DNA of 64,000 nucleotides, taken from the NCBI RefSeq assembly GCF_004799345.1, contig NZ_SSMC01000001.1, positions 620,001-684,000 on the forward strand. The letters run 5' to 3'. A program made the position numbers and the translations under genes. Below, in pieces: positions 36,191-45,378 of the stretch (the stretch's first letter is position 1; each line of letters starts with the position of its first letter). The notes beneath the pieces are model-generated. The model saw only the letters and a program-made list of their open reading frames with translations. It had not been told where the DNA came from and ran no database searches. The DNA is from Robertkochia marina (GTDB lineage: Bacteria > Bacteroidota > Bacteroidia > Flavobacteriales > Flavobacteriaceae).

Positions 36191-39100
36191 TTACAGGTTG
36201 AGGGTTAAACTAAACAGGTATGACTTCGTACTCGGGTTGTTGAAGTAATCAATACCACGGGCAGCACTTACCCCAGATAAGTTCGTATCAGGGTCATTCC
36301 CTTCGAATTCAGACCAAAGGAAGAGGTTTCTTCCGGTTACTGAGAATCGTACCGACTCTAAAGAGGTCGTTCTTTTCAGCCACTCAGAATTCCAGTTATA
36401 GGCCAGGGCGATCTCCCGGATCCTGCTCCATGAACCATCCTCAATATAAAGTTCATCGTTTCCTCCGCTGAAGAATCCTCCTTCTCCGTTATACCATACC
36501 TCGGTAAGCGCTACAGGCCCGGCTCCGAAGTCGCCAACATTACCCCGGAAAGTTTCTCCGATGTTGATGATATTTCCGTTTGATTCAAAATAGTTTCTGG
36601 TAGCGGTCACCGTGTTCCCGGTGTCTTCCCAACGCCCGAGGTCGCGAAGTACCGATTTGGTTCCGGCATAGATGTCAGCTCCCTGGTACGTCTCAAACAA
36701 TACTGACAGGCTGAATCCTTTCCAGTTCATAGAGCTGGTTACACCTCCCTGCCAGTCAGGGTTCGGATCACCGATAATTCCTTCTGTCTGGTCCTGAACC
36801 GGGAAACCGTATTCATCAAATACCACATTCCCCTGCTCATCTCTCAGGCTTCTTGAACCCCAAAGAACACCCAAAGGCTGTCCTTCTACGGCTCTTGAGC
36901 TTACAGCATCAAGACCTCCTAAGTCAAGAGATTCGATCCCGGCAAGATCGGTTACCTCATTACGCACCCTTGTAAAGTTGGCGTTGATGTTCCAGGTAAA
37001 ATTGTTTGTTGAAAGGATCTGGTATCCTAGATCGAATTCAAAACCTTTGTTTTCTATCTCCGCCCCGTTATCATAAATAGAAGCGTATCCTGTTGAATTC
37101 GCTACCGGGAAGGGTAGTAAAACATCTTCAGTTACGTTTTGGAAATACGTACCACTCAATGAAAGACGGTTGTTAAAGAATCTCAGGTCGGTACCGAATT
37201 CCAGTTCTTTCTTGCGCTCAGGCTTTAGTGACTCATTACCTCGGTTGGCTGTTGGCACAAATCCTCCATTTCCATAAAGCCCCAGGTTTAGCTCACCTCC
37301 AAGGTTATCGCCATAGGTTGGCGATACAAATACATTAGAGGTATTATAACGTGCAGGCTGCACCCCTACCTCTCCGTATGACGCTCTCAATTTACCAAAA
37401 GAGAACACGTAGTTGTCATCAAACAATTCTGAGAACTGCCATGCCAGGGAGGTTGAAGGAAAACCGAAGGTGTTGTTCTTTGCACTACCAAATGTAGAGG
37501 CAGATTCTACCCTCATGGTTCCGTTCAGGAAGAACATATCGTAGGCAGAAAGGGTCAGTGACGAATATACCGCCGCTGTACGCTCTCTTCCGAAGGAACT
37601 CTGAGGAGAAATATTTTCAGGCAATGAATTGTCAATATCCCTGATGCCGCTGGCAACATCTACAAACTGAATGAAGTTAGTGGCGGTGGTACCATTTACC
37701 ACTCTGTTTCTGGCATTATAATTAAACCCGACCAGCGCCGAACCGTTAAGGTCGTCATTGAATTCGAAAGACGCCTTGGCAATATGGTCCATGTTAAAAA
37801 TGGTGTTGGTGGCCAGCTCCTGGTCAAGATACCCTGAACGGAACTCCCCTGCAGCAGATCCGGGAGTGAGGAATTGCGAACGACGCTCACTATAGTGGTC
37901 CATCCCCACACGAGAGATCAGATCAAGCCATTTCGTAGGCGAGGCTGTCAGCTCAAAGTTGGAGATAAAACGATCTACAATAGCCAGGTTTTCCTGCTCG
38001 TTGATCGTCCACAAAGGGTTGTTATAGGTTGCAGAATCGTCTGCTCCGAGCGGTTCACGATATGAACGATGTCTGTTAGGCACGGGAGAAGCATCAGAAG
38101 AGCTGTAGTAATCTCCGCGATATCCTGAGATATCAAAATCGGCAGGCGTTCTTAAAAGTCCCAGGTAAAGACCTGAAGAACTTGCCCCCTTACGAATTCG
38201 GTTAGATTCCGTATGTGTATAGTTAGAGCTGAACCTAAGTTTCAGCCAATCTGTAAAGATGTGTTTTGCGTTAAAACGCGCCGTTGTTCTTCTGTAATCT
38301 GAATTATTTCTGATAACTCCTTGTTGATCAAGGTCACCAAGGCTGAAGAAAACGGATGTATTCTCATTACCTCCGCTAAGGCTAAGGTTGTTCTCCCAGA
38401 AATATCCGTTTCCGAACACCTGGTCAAAGTTCGAATCGTCATAGATCGTCTGAGAATTTTTATTGATGATAGGATAGTATACACGTCCGTCCTGATCTAC
38501 ATAGAATTCTCCGGAAATATTCAATTCATCCTGCCCACCGGCTCTGGCCGAGATCAGGTCTCCCCAGGAATCCCTGGCTCGTTGATTATAAACCCCGTTA
38601 TCTCCTTGTCCGTATAAGGTTTGCAGCGGATAACGACGGTTGATCTCGTCTATAGAGTAGGTGCTCTGGTAAGAAACAGAGAGTTTTTTATTGAATTGAC
38701 CGCTTTTGGTCTTGATCACGATTACCCCACCAAGTGCTTTGGTACCCCAAAGAGCCGCAGCAGAAGCACCTTTAAGTACCGTCATACTTTCAATATCGTT
38801 CGGGTTAAGGTCATTCAAACGTGATTGCTGAGACACCCCGCTTCGATCACTGTTCCCCCGGGTATCGTTACTGATTGGCACCCCGTCAACCACGATAAGC
38901 GGCTGGCTGTTTCTGGTGATCGAAGAGATACCACGAATCTGGATGTATGAACCGGCACCGGGATCACCAGAGTTTCTTGAGATACGCACCCCGGAAGATT
39001 TTCCTGAGAGTCCGTTTACAAGGGTTGCCTCTCCGGACTGGGCGATCGCCTCCCCTCCTACGGTAGAGTTCGCATATCCCAATTCATCTTTGCTCTCTTC

Positions 39101-39445
39101 AAAACCAAGAGAGGTTACTACTACACCCTCAAGGGTGGTTACATCTGTAGTCAAAACGACATTTAAAGGTCCGTTAATGGAACTTACCGCAATCGTTTGC
39201 GTTTTAAAACCAAGATAAGAAAATACCAGGTTGGCGTCAGATCCGGAAACAGTGATAGAGAACTCTCCATCAAAATTCGTAGCTGTACCATTACTGGTTC
39301 CTTCTTCCATTACACTCACGCCCGCGATGGGAAGTTGTGTTTCATCATAGACCGTACCCGTTATGATCTGTTGATTTTGGGCAAAACTGATGTGGGATAT
39401 CAAGATCCCAAGCAGCAGGAAAGTCTTTTTTAGGCAAAATTTCAT
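36191..39445 (-). CDS. SusC/RagA TonB-dependent outer-membrane transporter
   Basis: This 1084-residue protein has a signal peptide, a carboxypeptidase-regulatory-like domain (from IITGTVYDETQLPIAGVSV) and a TonB-box/plug region (GVVVTSLGFEESKDELGYA, then VRISRNSGDPGAGSYIQIRG and PLIVVDGVPI). A 22-strand barrel follows, ending in the aromatic KSYLFSLTLNL. It imports large ligands across the outer membrane with energy from TonB-ExbBD. It is the first gene of the operon susC-susD-SGNH-DASS-lipoprotein-esterase. Divergent from it is a membrane-anchored HTH protein; the 184-base spacer carries three 10-bp direct repeats. There is no FecR-like anti-sigma factor nearby. Confidence 0.96.
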   Translation of the reverse strand: MKFCLKKTFLLLGILISHISFAQNQQIITGTVYDETQLPIAGVSVMEEGTSNGTATNFDGEFSITVSGSDANLVFSYLGFKTQTIAVSSINGPLNVVLTTDVTTLEGVVVTSLGFEESKDELGYANSTVGGEAIAQSGEATLVNGLSGKSSGVRISRNSGDPGAGSYIQIRGISSITRNSQPLIVVDGVPISNDTRGNSDRSGVSQQSRLNDLNPNDIESMTVLKGASAAALWGTKALGGVIVIKTKSGQFNKKLSVSYQSTYSIDEINRRYPLQTLYGQGDNGVYNQRARDSWGDLISARAGGQDELNISGEFYVDQDGRVYYPIINKNSQTIYDDSNFDQVFGNGYFWENNLSLSGGNENTSVFFSLGDLDQQGVIRNNSDYRRTTARFNAKHIFTDWLKLRFSSNYTHTESNRIRKGASSSGLYLGLLRTPADFDISGYRGDYYSSSDASPVPNRHRSYREPLGADDSATYNNPLWTINEQENLAIVDRFISNFELTASPTKWLDLISRVGMDHYSERRSQFLTPGSAAGEFRSGYLDQELATNTIFNMDHIAKASFEFNDDLNGSALVGFNYNARNRVVNGTTATNFIQFVDVASGIRDIDNSLPENISPQSSFGRERTAAVYSSLTLSAYDMFFLNGTMRVESASTFGSAKNNTFGFPSTSLAWQFSELFDDNYVFSFGKLRASYGEVGVQPARYNTSNVFVSPTYGDNLGGELNLGLYGNGGFVPTANRGNESLKPERKKELEFGTDLRFFNNRLSLSGTYFQNVTEDVLLPFPVANSTGYASIYDNGAEIENKGFEFDLGYQILSTNNFTWNINANFTRVRNEVTDLAGIESLDLGGLDAVSSRAVEGQPLGVLWGSRSLRDEQGNVVFDEYGFPVQDQTEGIIGDPNPDWQGGVTSSMNWKGFSLSVLFETYQGADIYAGTKSVLRDLGRWEDTGNTVTATRNYFESNGNIINIGETFRGNVGDFGAGPVALTEVWYNGEGGFFSGGNDELYIEDGSWSRIREIALAYNWNSEWLKRTTSLESVRFSVTGRNLFLWSEFEGNDPDTNLSGVSAARGIDYFNNPSTKSYLFSLTLNL

Positions 39446-39548
39446 TCGTAATTAGGTTTTAGTTTCTGGTGAAATATCGATTCCTTATCACAGGAATACC
39501 GCAAAAAATTCATGATAATTTTGCCAATTATATAAAATTGCCCCCTTA

Positions 39549-39557
39549 CAAATCGTA
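39549..39557 (-). promoter_or_regulatory. Possible -7 element of the susC promoter
   Basis: TACGATTTG on the minus strand is TAnnTTTG with one extra spacer base, about 105 bases before the susC start. It is weak evidence, strengthened only by its position next to the direct repeats. Confidence 0.3.
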
Positions 39558-39570
39558 TTTTAAAAAATTT

Positions 39571-39600
39571 TATCAATTTTTACCAATTTTTACCAATATT
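39571..39600. promoter_or_regulatory. Three 10-bp direct repeats, candidate operator
   Basis: TATCAATTTT, TACCAATTTT and TACCAATATT follow one another with an exact 10-bp period, about one helical turn, so a protein could bind all three on one DNA face. They lie 29 bases before the start of the membrane-anchored HTH gene and upstream of the susC promoter region. The period and position fit an operator for the divergent regulator. Confidence 0.55.
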
Positions 39601-39629
39601 TGCGGTAGACATGACCTGAACTTACCACT

Positions 39630-40802
39630 ATGAAGGATTACGAAAATCTTAAAGATTTGCACCTGAATTTCATCAGGTTGCTGGAGCAGCTGTACGGTAC
39701 TTTCAACCAGGAAAAGAACAAATTCGAATCGACCAGTAATTCGAAGATCGCACGCGACCTTTTCTATAGTGATTCACAATTTTCAAGACTTATTAATGGT
39801 ACCGCCTCAGAAGGGGAATTCAAGCGAGCGGTGAGAAACGTAGAGCGCTCCCTGGAGTTAATTGGCCTCAAAGAAAAAGAAGGCATTGCTCCGGGCACTT
39901 CCTACAAACCCCAAAAGAATAAAAAAGGGCTTTCACTAGTACTTTCAGTGGTCGCTGTTATCCTTGCATCCAGCACCATCTATTTCGGACTTTCACATTT
40001 CAGTAATCCACAAAAACTGGAAGATCAACCCACCGTTCAGGTGTCTTCTCGCTTCGACATGTTAAAGTGGAGTTTTGAGAATCATTATATCAACCCCTAT
40101 GTAAAGCTGAGAGAACTTCCGGAAGATTGTTATTACCCTTGCTATAAATACCAGGGAAAATGGAACCTGAAGGAAGAATACAAAATTCCTTTTTTCAGGG
40201 AGCGTAACGGTTTTCACTATGTAGCCAAAGAGGCCACCATGTACACGAATTGCCTGGAAAATGATTCAAATACTAACGGTGAAGCCTTTGAAGGATACGA
40301 GTATCAGAAGCATGAGATCTGGTATGACACCCGCGAACTGCCCATAGATTCTTTCCTGGTAACCGCCGGTTCTACCAAGATAAGACCGGAATATACCCAT
40401 GCAAGGTTTGAAGAGGATGATCATTTTGTAAAGATCGCCTATGTACATACTTTTTTCCGCGGAGAGTACACTCTTGACAGCGCTTCTGTATACCGTAGCG
40501 GAAAGGTGATCGGAAGAGATCTTGAGTTTATTGCTGATGAAACCCTGCTAAGCCGACTCGATTCGGAAAAACTCGTTGAGGATATTAAGAGTGAGGTGAA
40601 TGCCATTGCCCAAAACCGTTTGGAAGATTTCTCCAAGCCCATCAGTTGTGACCCCGCACAATTGCCAAAAGAAGATTTCCATATGCTCGACGAAGGTGAT
40701 GCCCTGGAATTTAATTGCCAGTTCAGTACCGGCCGCTTTTTAGTGGATTACCACAAGGAGTACGTTCTGGATTACCAGTATATTAATAATGTTTGCCGTT
40801 GA
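39630..40802 (+). CDS. Membrane-anchored HTH protein, candidate one-component regulator of the SusCD operon
   Basis: A 390-residue single-pass protein. Residues 1-97 are cytoplasmic and contain an HTH-like stretch (about 37-60, NSKIARDLFYSDSQFSRLI) preceded by a helical region. A basic linker (KPQKNKKG) leads into one membrane helix (about 101-120, LSLVLSVVAVILASS). Residues about 125-390 would be periplasmic, with six or more Cys (CYYPCYKYQ, TNCLE, ISCDP, FNCQF, NNVCR) that could form disulfides. The layout is that of ToxR/CadC-like sensors, though the HTH looks XRE-like and the sensor domain is unfamiliar. It is divergent from susC with shared direct repeats. Family unknown; regulation is inference. 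Confidence 0.6.
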   Translation: MKDYENLKDLHLNFIRLLEQLYGTFNQEKNKFESTSNSKIARDLFYSDSQFSRLINGTASEGEFKRAVRNVERSLELIGLKEKEGIAPGTSYKPQKNKKGLSLVLSVVAVILASSTIYFGLSHFSNPQKLEDQPTVQVSSRFDMLKWSFENHYINPYVKLRELPEDCYYPCYKYQGKWNLKEEYKIPFFRERNGFHYVAKEATMYTNCLENDSNTNGEAFEGYEYQKHEIWYDTRELPIDSFLVTAGSTKIRPEYTHARFEEDDHFVKIAYVHTFFRGEYTLDSASVYRSGKVIGRDLEFIADETLLSRLDSEKLVEDIKSEVNAIAQNRLEDFSKPISCDPAQLPKEDFHMLDEGDALEFNCQFSTGRFLVDYHKEYVLDYQYINNVCR

Positions 40803-40850
40803 TAGTTTGCAGTGAGCAGTTTGCAGATAGTTTTCGGTTTTCAGTTAAAC

Positions 40851-41345
40851 TCAAACTCCGAACTCGTCCCTCGAACTATTTCTCTCCCTCGCAATCTCAA
40901 ACAACTCCCCAGCCACCCATTGCAGGCGAATACCTTTCCAGTCTTTGATCTGGTTACCCTCGCTTTCCATGAATTCTTTTACCACCGGTTCTTTAGAGTT
41001 CACATTGTGAAAGGTGAACTGGAGCCCGTTAAGCTCGATGTAGAGACAAGGACCTTCTTCCGGATTTAAATAGAAATCATCAACGTATTGCCCCTCCGAT
41101 TCTATGAGCTGAAGCAAAAAAAGTGATAACGGCTTTTTGATGCCCCCGTAATAGATCTCTTTTTTAAAAACCTTTCGTTTAATAGCCGCATTGAGCAGGT
41201 TGATGCAGCATAGAAAGTAAAAGGCTTCTTCTTTTGAGGTTATCGCCATATACCGATCATTCCATGCTTTTTCTACCTGTTCGGGTGTAATGGCTCCCGG
41301 CTTTTCGAGGGATTGGGCTTTTGCTATGAGTTCGTCGATCTTCAT
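40851..41345 (-). CDS. Hypothetical cytoplasmic protein, tail within a word repeat
   Basis: This 164-residue soluble protein has no recognised family. It has an N-terminal helix, a Cys-containing helix (FYFLCCINLLNAAIKRK), a central strand-rich part (CLYIELNGLQFTFHNV) and a final helix (LFEIARERN). There is no signal peptide. The last residues (SSRDEFGV) are encoded by the degenerate 'ctcgaact...ctcgtccct' words that lie between it and the HTH gene, so the C-terminus may have been altered by repeat invasion. It has no operon partner. Confidence 0.65.
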   Translation of the reverse strand: MKIDELIAKAQSLEKPGAITPEQVEKAWNDRYMAITSKEEAFYFLCCINLLNAAIKRKVFKKEIYYGGIKKPLSLFLLQLIESEGQYVDDFYLNPEEGPCLYIELNGLQFTFHNVNSKEPVVKEFMESEGNQIKDWKGIRLQWVAGELFEIARERNSSRDEFGV

Positions 41346-41480
41346 ATAAGGTACGAGGTACGAGGTACGGGGTACGAGTTACTAAATATTCGTCTTCGCG
41401 AGGTTTACAACGTAAATCGTGGCGACCTGCCTGGCATGCCACAGCAGACAGGTCTCCTGAATCGTTAACAGGGTACGGGG
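41346..41480. repeat. P2 hairpin with an inserted palindrome, plus word repeats
   Basis: Words of the type 'ggtacgaggtacgaggtacg' surround a P2 copy beginning CGTCTTCGCGA with arms GGTTTAC/GTAAATC. The right flank GTGGCGA...TCTCC is interrupted by CCTGCCTGGCATGCC and its pairing arm. The same interruption occurs at 47.3 and 48.6 kb. Confidence 0.75.
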
Positions 41481-41618
41481 TACGGGGTACAAAGTTATAC
41501 TTTTTGGACTTTGGGACCTTTTTTAAAACCCCATTCTGACAAGACAAGTCCGACCTCAACCACCTCATTTTAAATATTTTAAACTAACTTTAAGTGACTG
41601 TACTAAACCAACCATTAA

Positions 41619-43205
41619 ATGAAATCCTTTTTACTCTGCCTGACAATGGTAGTTCTGTTGTCCGCCTGCAGGCAATCCGTTAAAAACGCCCCCACCGATG
41701 AAGAAAAATTACTGACCGCCTATATAGATTCGACCATTCGGGTCTATGATTCCCTGGCGGTGATCAAGCTGCCCATCAACAATGGCGTTAAGATCTGGAA
41801 TCCCGGGGTGCTGAAGACCGGACCGGAAGGGCGCATCTTCGGTGCGAATCTCACCGGGGAGATCTACAGCCTGGAAGATACCGACGGGGACGGACTGGAG
41901 GATACCGCCAAACTTTTCTGTAATGTCAGCGAGGATGGGTTTCGCACCCCTGCCGGGATGGTATTTAAAGATTGGGACCTCTATGTGGGTCTGCCACAGC
42001 AAATACGGGTGTATAGGGATACCGATCACGATTTTGTGGCCGATACCAGCTTTGTGTTCTTTGATAAGATCCCATACAGCGACCACCCCTATGAATGGAC
42101 CTCCGGTCTAAACTTCGACGAGGATGGATGGCTGTATTGTATCCTGACCACCGATTCCTGGAACCCGGGAGCGAGTCCGGATCCGGAAAAGCTTAGAGGA
42201 AGTCTCTTGAAAATATCCCCTGACGGAAAAGAGTACGAGCAGCTGGCCACCGGATTGCGGTCTGTACACGGAATGGATTTTAATGCTGAAGGAGAATTAT
42301 ATATGGTAGACAACCAGGGCGGACAAAATTCCGGAGAAGAATTTCTGAAATATGTGAAAGGCGGATTTTACGGTCATAACACCACCAAATACGGGGAGCA
42401 GGAAGAAGTACCCACCATGGCCTACCTGGAAACCGAAGTGGCGCCATCAGATCTCTTATTTCATGAAGAGAACGGAAAGGAAGAATTATACGTATCCTAT
42501 TACGGTCCCGGGGAATACTGGGAGCGAGGTGCTATTGCCCGAATTCATTTTGTGGAGGATGAAAACGGCAACCCTACAGTGAAGGAAGAGATCATTACCA
42601 ACCTGCCCAAGGTATCCAACATCACCTTTTCAGAATCAGGAGAACTCTATGCCTCCCGTGTTGGAGTCACTGATTACTGGTACCAGAAAACCGATTCGCT
42701 GGACGGAGCCATCTACAAGATCAAAAAGGCCTCATGGGTGATCCCTGACTCCAGGGAGGGTCTTTCCATGGCGTCAACAGATTTAGACGCCAACAGCATT
42801 GAAGAGGGCAGGATTTTGTTTAATACCAGGGCCTGTGCTGCTTGCCATTCTTTAGACGGTACTACAGAAATGTTGGGCCCTGACCTAAAAAATATTGGCC
42901 TGTTCTACAACAGGAAAGAGCTGGAAGAAGAAATAAGAGAACCCTCCAGGCGGATCAAACCCGGATCTTTTGCCTCTAAGATCACCATGAAGAATGGCGA
43001 GGTTCAATTGGGTCGTGTGATCACCCAAAACGAAGAGGAGCTCCAGCTCATGCTGGTGGGCAACCAGATCAAGAAAATACCCACTACCGAGATCGCCGAC
43101 ACCGAACTCTATCCCGAATCGATGATGTACCCGGGCTTATTAGACGGACTAACCCGGAAGGAGATCGATGCGTTGCTGGATTTTTTGATATCCAATGCTA
43201 AATAG
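41619..43205 (+). CDS. Sorbosone-dehydrogenase-like propeller fused to cytochrome c, lipoprotein
   Basis: This 528-residue lipoprotein has the signal VVLLSACRQ. Residues about 50-385 form a six-bladed propeller of the glucose/sorbosone-dehydrogenase type (DTDGDGLEDTAKLF, SGLNFDEDGWLYCI, GLRSVHGMDFNAEGELY). A cytochrome c domain follows with heme motif C406-A-A-C-H410 (ACAACHSLDG), the axial Met probably being in the MLGPDL or later Met-rich region, and the PVC/Bacteroidota-type segment EPSRRIKPGSFAS. It likely oxidises a sugar or alcohol outside the cytoplasm and passes electrons to its own heme. The gene stands alone; substrate and PQQ dependence are unproven. Confidence 0.85.
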   Translation: MKSFLLCLTMVVLLSACRQSVKNAPTDEEKLLTAYIDSTIRVYDSLAVIKLPINNGVKIWNPGVLKTGPEGRIFGANLTGEIYSLEDTDGDGLEDTAKLFCNVSEDGFRTPAGMVFKDWDLYVGLPQQIRVYRDTDHDFVADTSFVFFDKIPYSDHPYEWTSGLNFDEDGWLYCILTTDSWNPGASPDPEKLRGSLLKISPDGKEYEQLATGLRSVHGMDFNAEGELYMVDNQGGQNSGEEFLKYVKGGFYGHNTTKYGEQEEVPTMAYLETEVAPSDLLFHEENGKEELYVSYYGPGEYWERGAIARIHFVEDENGNPTVKEEIITNLPKVSNITFSESGELYASRVGVTDYWYQKTDSLDGAIYKIKKASWVIPDSREGLSMASTDLDANSIEEGRILFNTRACAACHSLDGTTEMLGPDLKNIGLFYNRKELEEEIREPSRRIKPGSFASKITMKNGEVQLGRVITQNEEELQLMLVGNQIKKIPTTEIADTELYPESMMYPGLLDGLTRKEIDALLDFLISNAK

Positions 43206-43460
43206 TTAGACAGTTATGCGGTCCTGCCTGCCGGTAGGCAGGTATGCGGTTATGCAGTATTGTCATTGCGAGGAAGGGCAAAGCCCTGACGTGGCAATCT
43301 CCTGAATCGCTAACAGGTTACGGGGTACGAGGTACGAGTTACTAAATATTCGTCTTCGCGAACTTTGCTTTGCAAAGTGTGGCGATCTCCCGTAATCGAT
43401 AACAGGGTTCGGGGTACAAAGTTATTCTATTCGGAATTTGAATATTCCCCCTGCAAACTG
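43206..43460. repeat. Two P2 hairpins and word repeats
   Basis: One copy is of the GTCATTGCGA...GTGGCAATCTCC type (43262-43303, arms AGGGC/GCCCT) and one of the CGTCTTCGCGA...GTGGCGATCTCC type (43349-43392, arms ACTTTGC/GCAAAGT). Also present are CCTGCCTGCCGGTAGGCAGG and 'gggtacgaggtacgagttac' words, and 'gcaaactgcaaactgctc' words at the end. Confidence 0.8.
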
Positions 43461-43468
43461 CAAACTGC

Positions 43469-43906
43469 TCAATGCAAACTAATCACCCGATAGATCTTCC
43501 AGCCGTCGGGGGTGTCTTTCCAGACAATAACAAACTTACTGGGTTCAGACTTGCTGCCGCCTTCCATATGGTTGATAAAGGAATGTTTTCCGATCTCTAC
43601 CGCCCCGAACCCGGGAATGGGAGTTACCTCGATACTCCCCTCGAGTAATTCCCTGGAAACTTTACCACATATATTTTCTTCTGTCGACTTCAAAATGGCA
43701 GCCTTATCGGTGGTTAGCCCGGTATGGTCGTGATAAAACTCTATTTCTTCGTGATAAAAGTCGGCCTGGGTTTCCATATCACAGGTATTATAAGCCTCAA
43801 AATACAGGCGGTCCATTTCCTTAATGGCAGCTTCCAGGTCTTGCTGTGCAAAAGAGCATAGGGGAATGGCTAAAAGCAACAGGGTGTTTACAAAAAATAG
43901 TTTCAT
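43469..43906 (-). CDS. Secreted NTF2-like (SnoaL/DUF4440) protein
   Basis: This 145-residue exported protein has a signal peptide (LLLLAIPLCSFAQ) and an NTF2-like fold: LEAAIKEMDRLYFEAYN, DFYHEEIEFYHDHTGL and the closing GWKIYRVISLH. It shares layout but little close identity with the protein encoded near 22.9 kb (both end in W-K-x-Y strands after DTPDG or KTPAG). Two His residues (FYHDH) could mark a ligand pocket. It stands alone and its function is unknown. Confidence 0.8.
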   Translation of the reverse strand: MKLFFVNTLLLLAIPLCSFAQQDLEAAIKEMDRLYFEAYNTCDMETQADFYHEEIEFYHDHTGLTTDKAAILKSTEENICGKVSRELLEGSIEVTPIPGFGAVEIGKHSFINHMEGGSKSEPSKFVIVWKDTPDGWKIYRVISLH

Positions 43907-44150
43907 GAAGGTGATCTTTGATTGATGTGCTTATTAGTAGTTCTTAGAGGAGATTTGTTACAGTTTGCTCAGTGCTCAGTCTGCAGTTTACAGTCTGCAG
44001 ATTTAAACTGGCATTCAGGAAGAAGCCCTCATCCAATTCGGTAACCTGAATCGAACCACCCCGGCCTACGGCCACCCCTCCTTTCCAAGGAGGGGATTAA
44101 TAGTGTTTCCAAAATTAACTCCGATGGTGGAAGGAATTTAGGAAGGTTCA
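43907..44150. repeat. Word repeats and R5 element
   Basis: 'cagtttgctcagtgctcag' and 'ctgcagtttacagtctgcag' words precede an R5 copy at 44054-44134 (AACCACCCCGGCCTACGGCC ... ATGGTGGAAGG with CCTCCTTTCCAAGGAGGGGA inside). Nearby 'aagaagccctcatcc' resembles an R4 end. No gene is visible. Confidence 0.65.
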
Positions 44151-44470
44151 GGAGATTGCCACGTCGGCCAATAGGGCCGCCTACCACTGTACGGATTTAA
44201 ATTCTCGTTGAAGAAACATATAAAATGTGGCTCCCCACCCTGGACAGAGGGCCGAACGTTAAGAAAACAGCCAGTGGCTGTTTTTAGTGAAGGAGCCAGC
44301 TGGCGTGAGGGCGATCAGGGTGGCACCCTGAGACGGGGCGGGTTGATTTAAATTAAGCTCACATACAACCCCTTCCCCTCTCGCTTGCAGCAAGAGTACC
44401 TTCCCCTGACCAGGGGAAGGAGCCCATTTTAATATAATTTTTAATTGTAATCCTTCTCCACGAGAAGTCC
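44151..44470. repeat. Composite repeat C4 with R1 core
   Basis: The left shell is GGAGATTGCCACGTCGGCC, then TACCACTGTACGG. The R1 core spans 44229-44424 with a P3 palindrome (AACAGCCAGTGGCTGTT). The right shell is 'ttctccacgagaagtccggg', degenerate at its end. It fills the gap before the stress-protein gene. Confidence 0.8.
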
Positions 44471-44523
44471 GGGTTTCAATAACCTTCAGAAAAATCTACC
44501 ATCTACCATCCACAATCTATAAT

Positions 44524-45378
44524 CTACTTAACCACCCACAGCGGAATCTCCAACACACTCCTGAACAGCTCATCGGTGACACTCCCGATCAGCAGGGAAG
44601 AGAAGATATTACCTCCTTTATCGGCTACCAGGAGTATGTCAGCATTGGCCTTCACCGTTTCCTCGACGATCTTTTGGGCTACCCGGGTGTTTCGTCCGCG
44701 AACGATGCGGGTCTCCAGGTCAGGCATATCGATTCTTTTGAGAAACTTATCAAACTTCTCTTTGACGTGTTTCTCGATCTTTGGCACCATTTCTTCCTTA
44801 TCGAGGTAGGGTGAAAATTGGATGGGTACATTATATACGTGTCCGGCAATGACCTTTGAACCTACATGATCCTGAAGGTAGCGGGCCAATTCAAAGGTCT
44901 TTTTTGATTCTGATGAAAAATCGGTTCCGGCAAACACGGTGGCCATGGAATAGGCCGCCTCCCGGGGAACGGATAGAATATCACATTTAACCATCCGCAG
45001 GAGCTTATCAGGAATAATTCCGCTGCCCACATGACTGTTCTTATTACCCACCACCACCAGGTCGATATAATTGCGTTGTACCACATAATTGATCAGCGAT
45101 TCGGTGTAGGGGTCTTCTGAGATCAACACTTCGGCCTCTGCCTTTGCTTTGAAATGTTGTGCTACCAGCTCATCGAGTTCTTCACTGATCATCTCATCGA
45201 GCTCAACACCTTTTAATTGTTCCTTAAACAGATCAGACACCTCGTATTTTTTGATATTATGCACAAAAACTACATGTTCTGCCCCAAGTTGATCAGAAAG
45301 GTAGGAGGTGTAGCGGATGATCACCTCATCCATCTCAGAAAGGTCCAGTCCGACAAGGATATTCTTAATTGGTTTCAT
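44524..45378 (-). CDS. Tandem universal stress protein
   Basis: This 284-residue cytoplasmic protein has two USP domains (about 1-140 and 148-284). The first starts KNILVGLDLSEMDEV and ends with CDILSVP. The second contains FAGTDFSSESKKT, and its ATP-binding-like tail reads ADKGGNIFSSLLIGSVTD rather than the usual G-x2-G-x9-G-S/T-x-S/T. The start overlaps the end of the BCCT transporter gene by 14 bases, so the two are translated together. USP proteins bound to transporters are known regulators of compatible-solute uptake (for example TeaD with TeaABC), suggesting the same here. Confidence 0.88.
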   Translation of the reverse strand: MKPIKNILVGLDLSEMDEVIIRYTSYLSDQLGAEHVVFVHNIKKYEVSDLFKEQLKGVELDEMISEELDELVAQHFKAKAEAEVLISEDPYTESLINYVVQRNYIDLVVVGNKNSHVGSGIIPDKLLRMVKCDILSVPREAAYSMATVFAGTDFSSESKKTFELARYLQDHVGSKVIAGHVYNVPIQFSPYLDKEEMVPKIEKHVKEKFDKFLKRIDMPDLETRIVRGRNTRVAQKIVEETVKANADILLVADKGGNIFSSLLIGSVTDELFRSVLEIPLWVVK

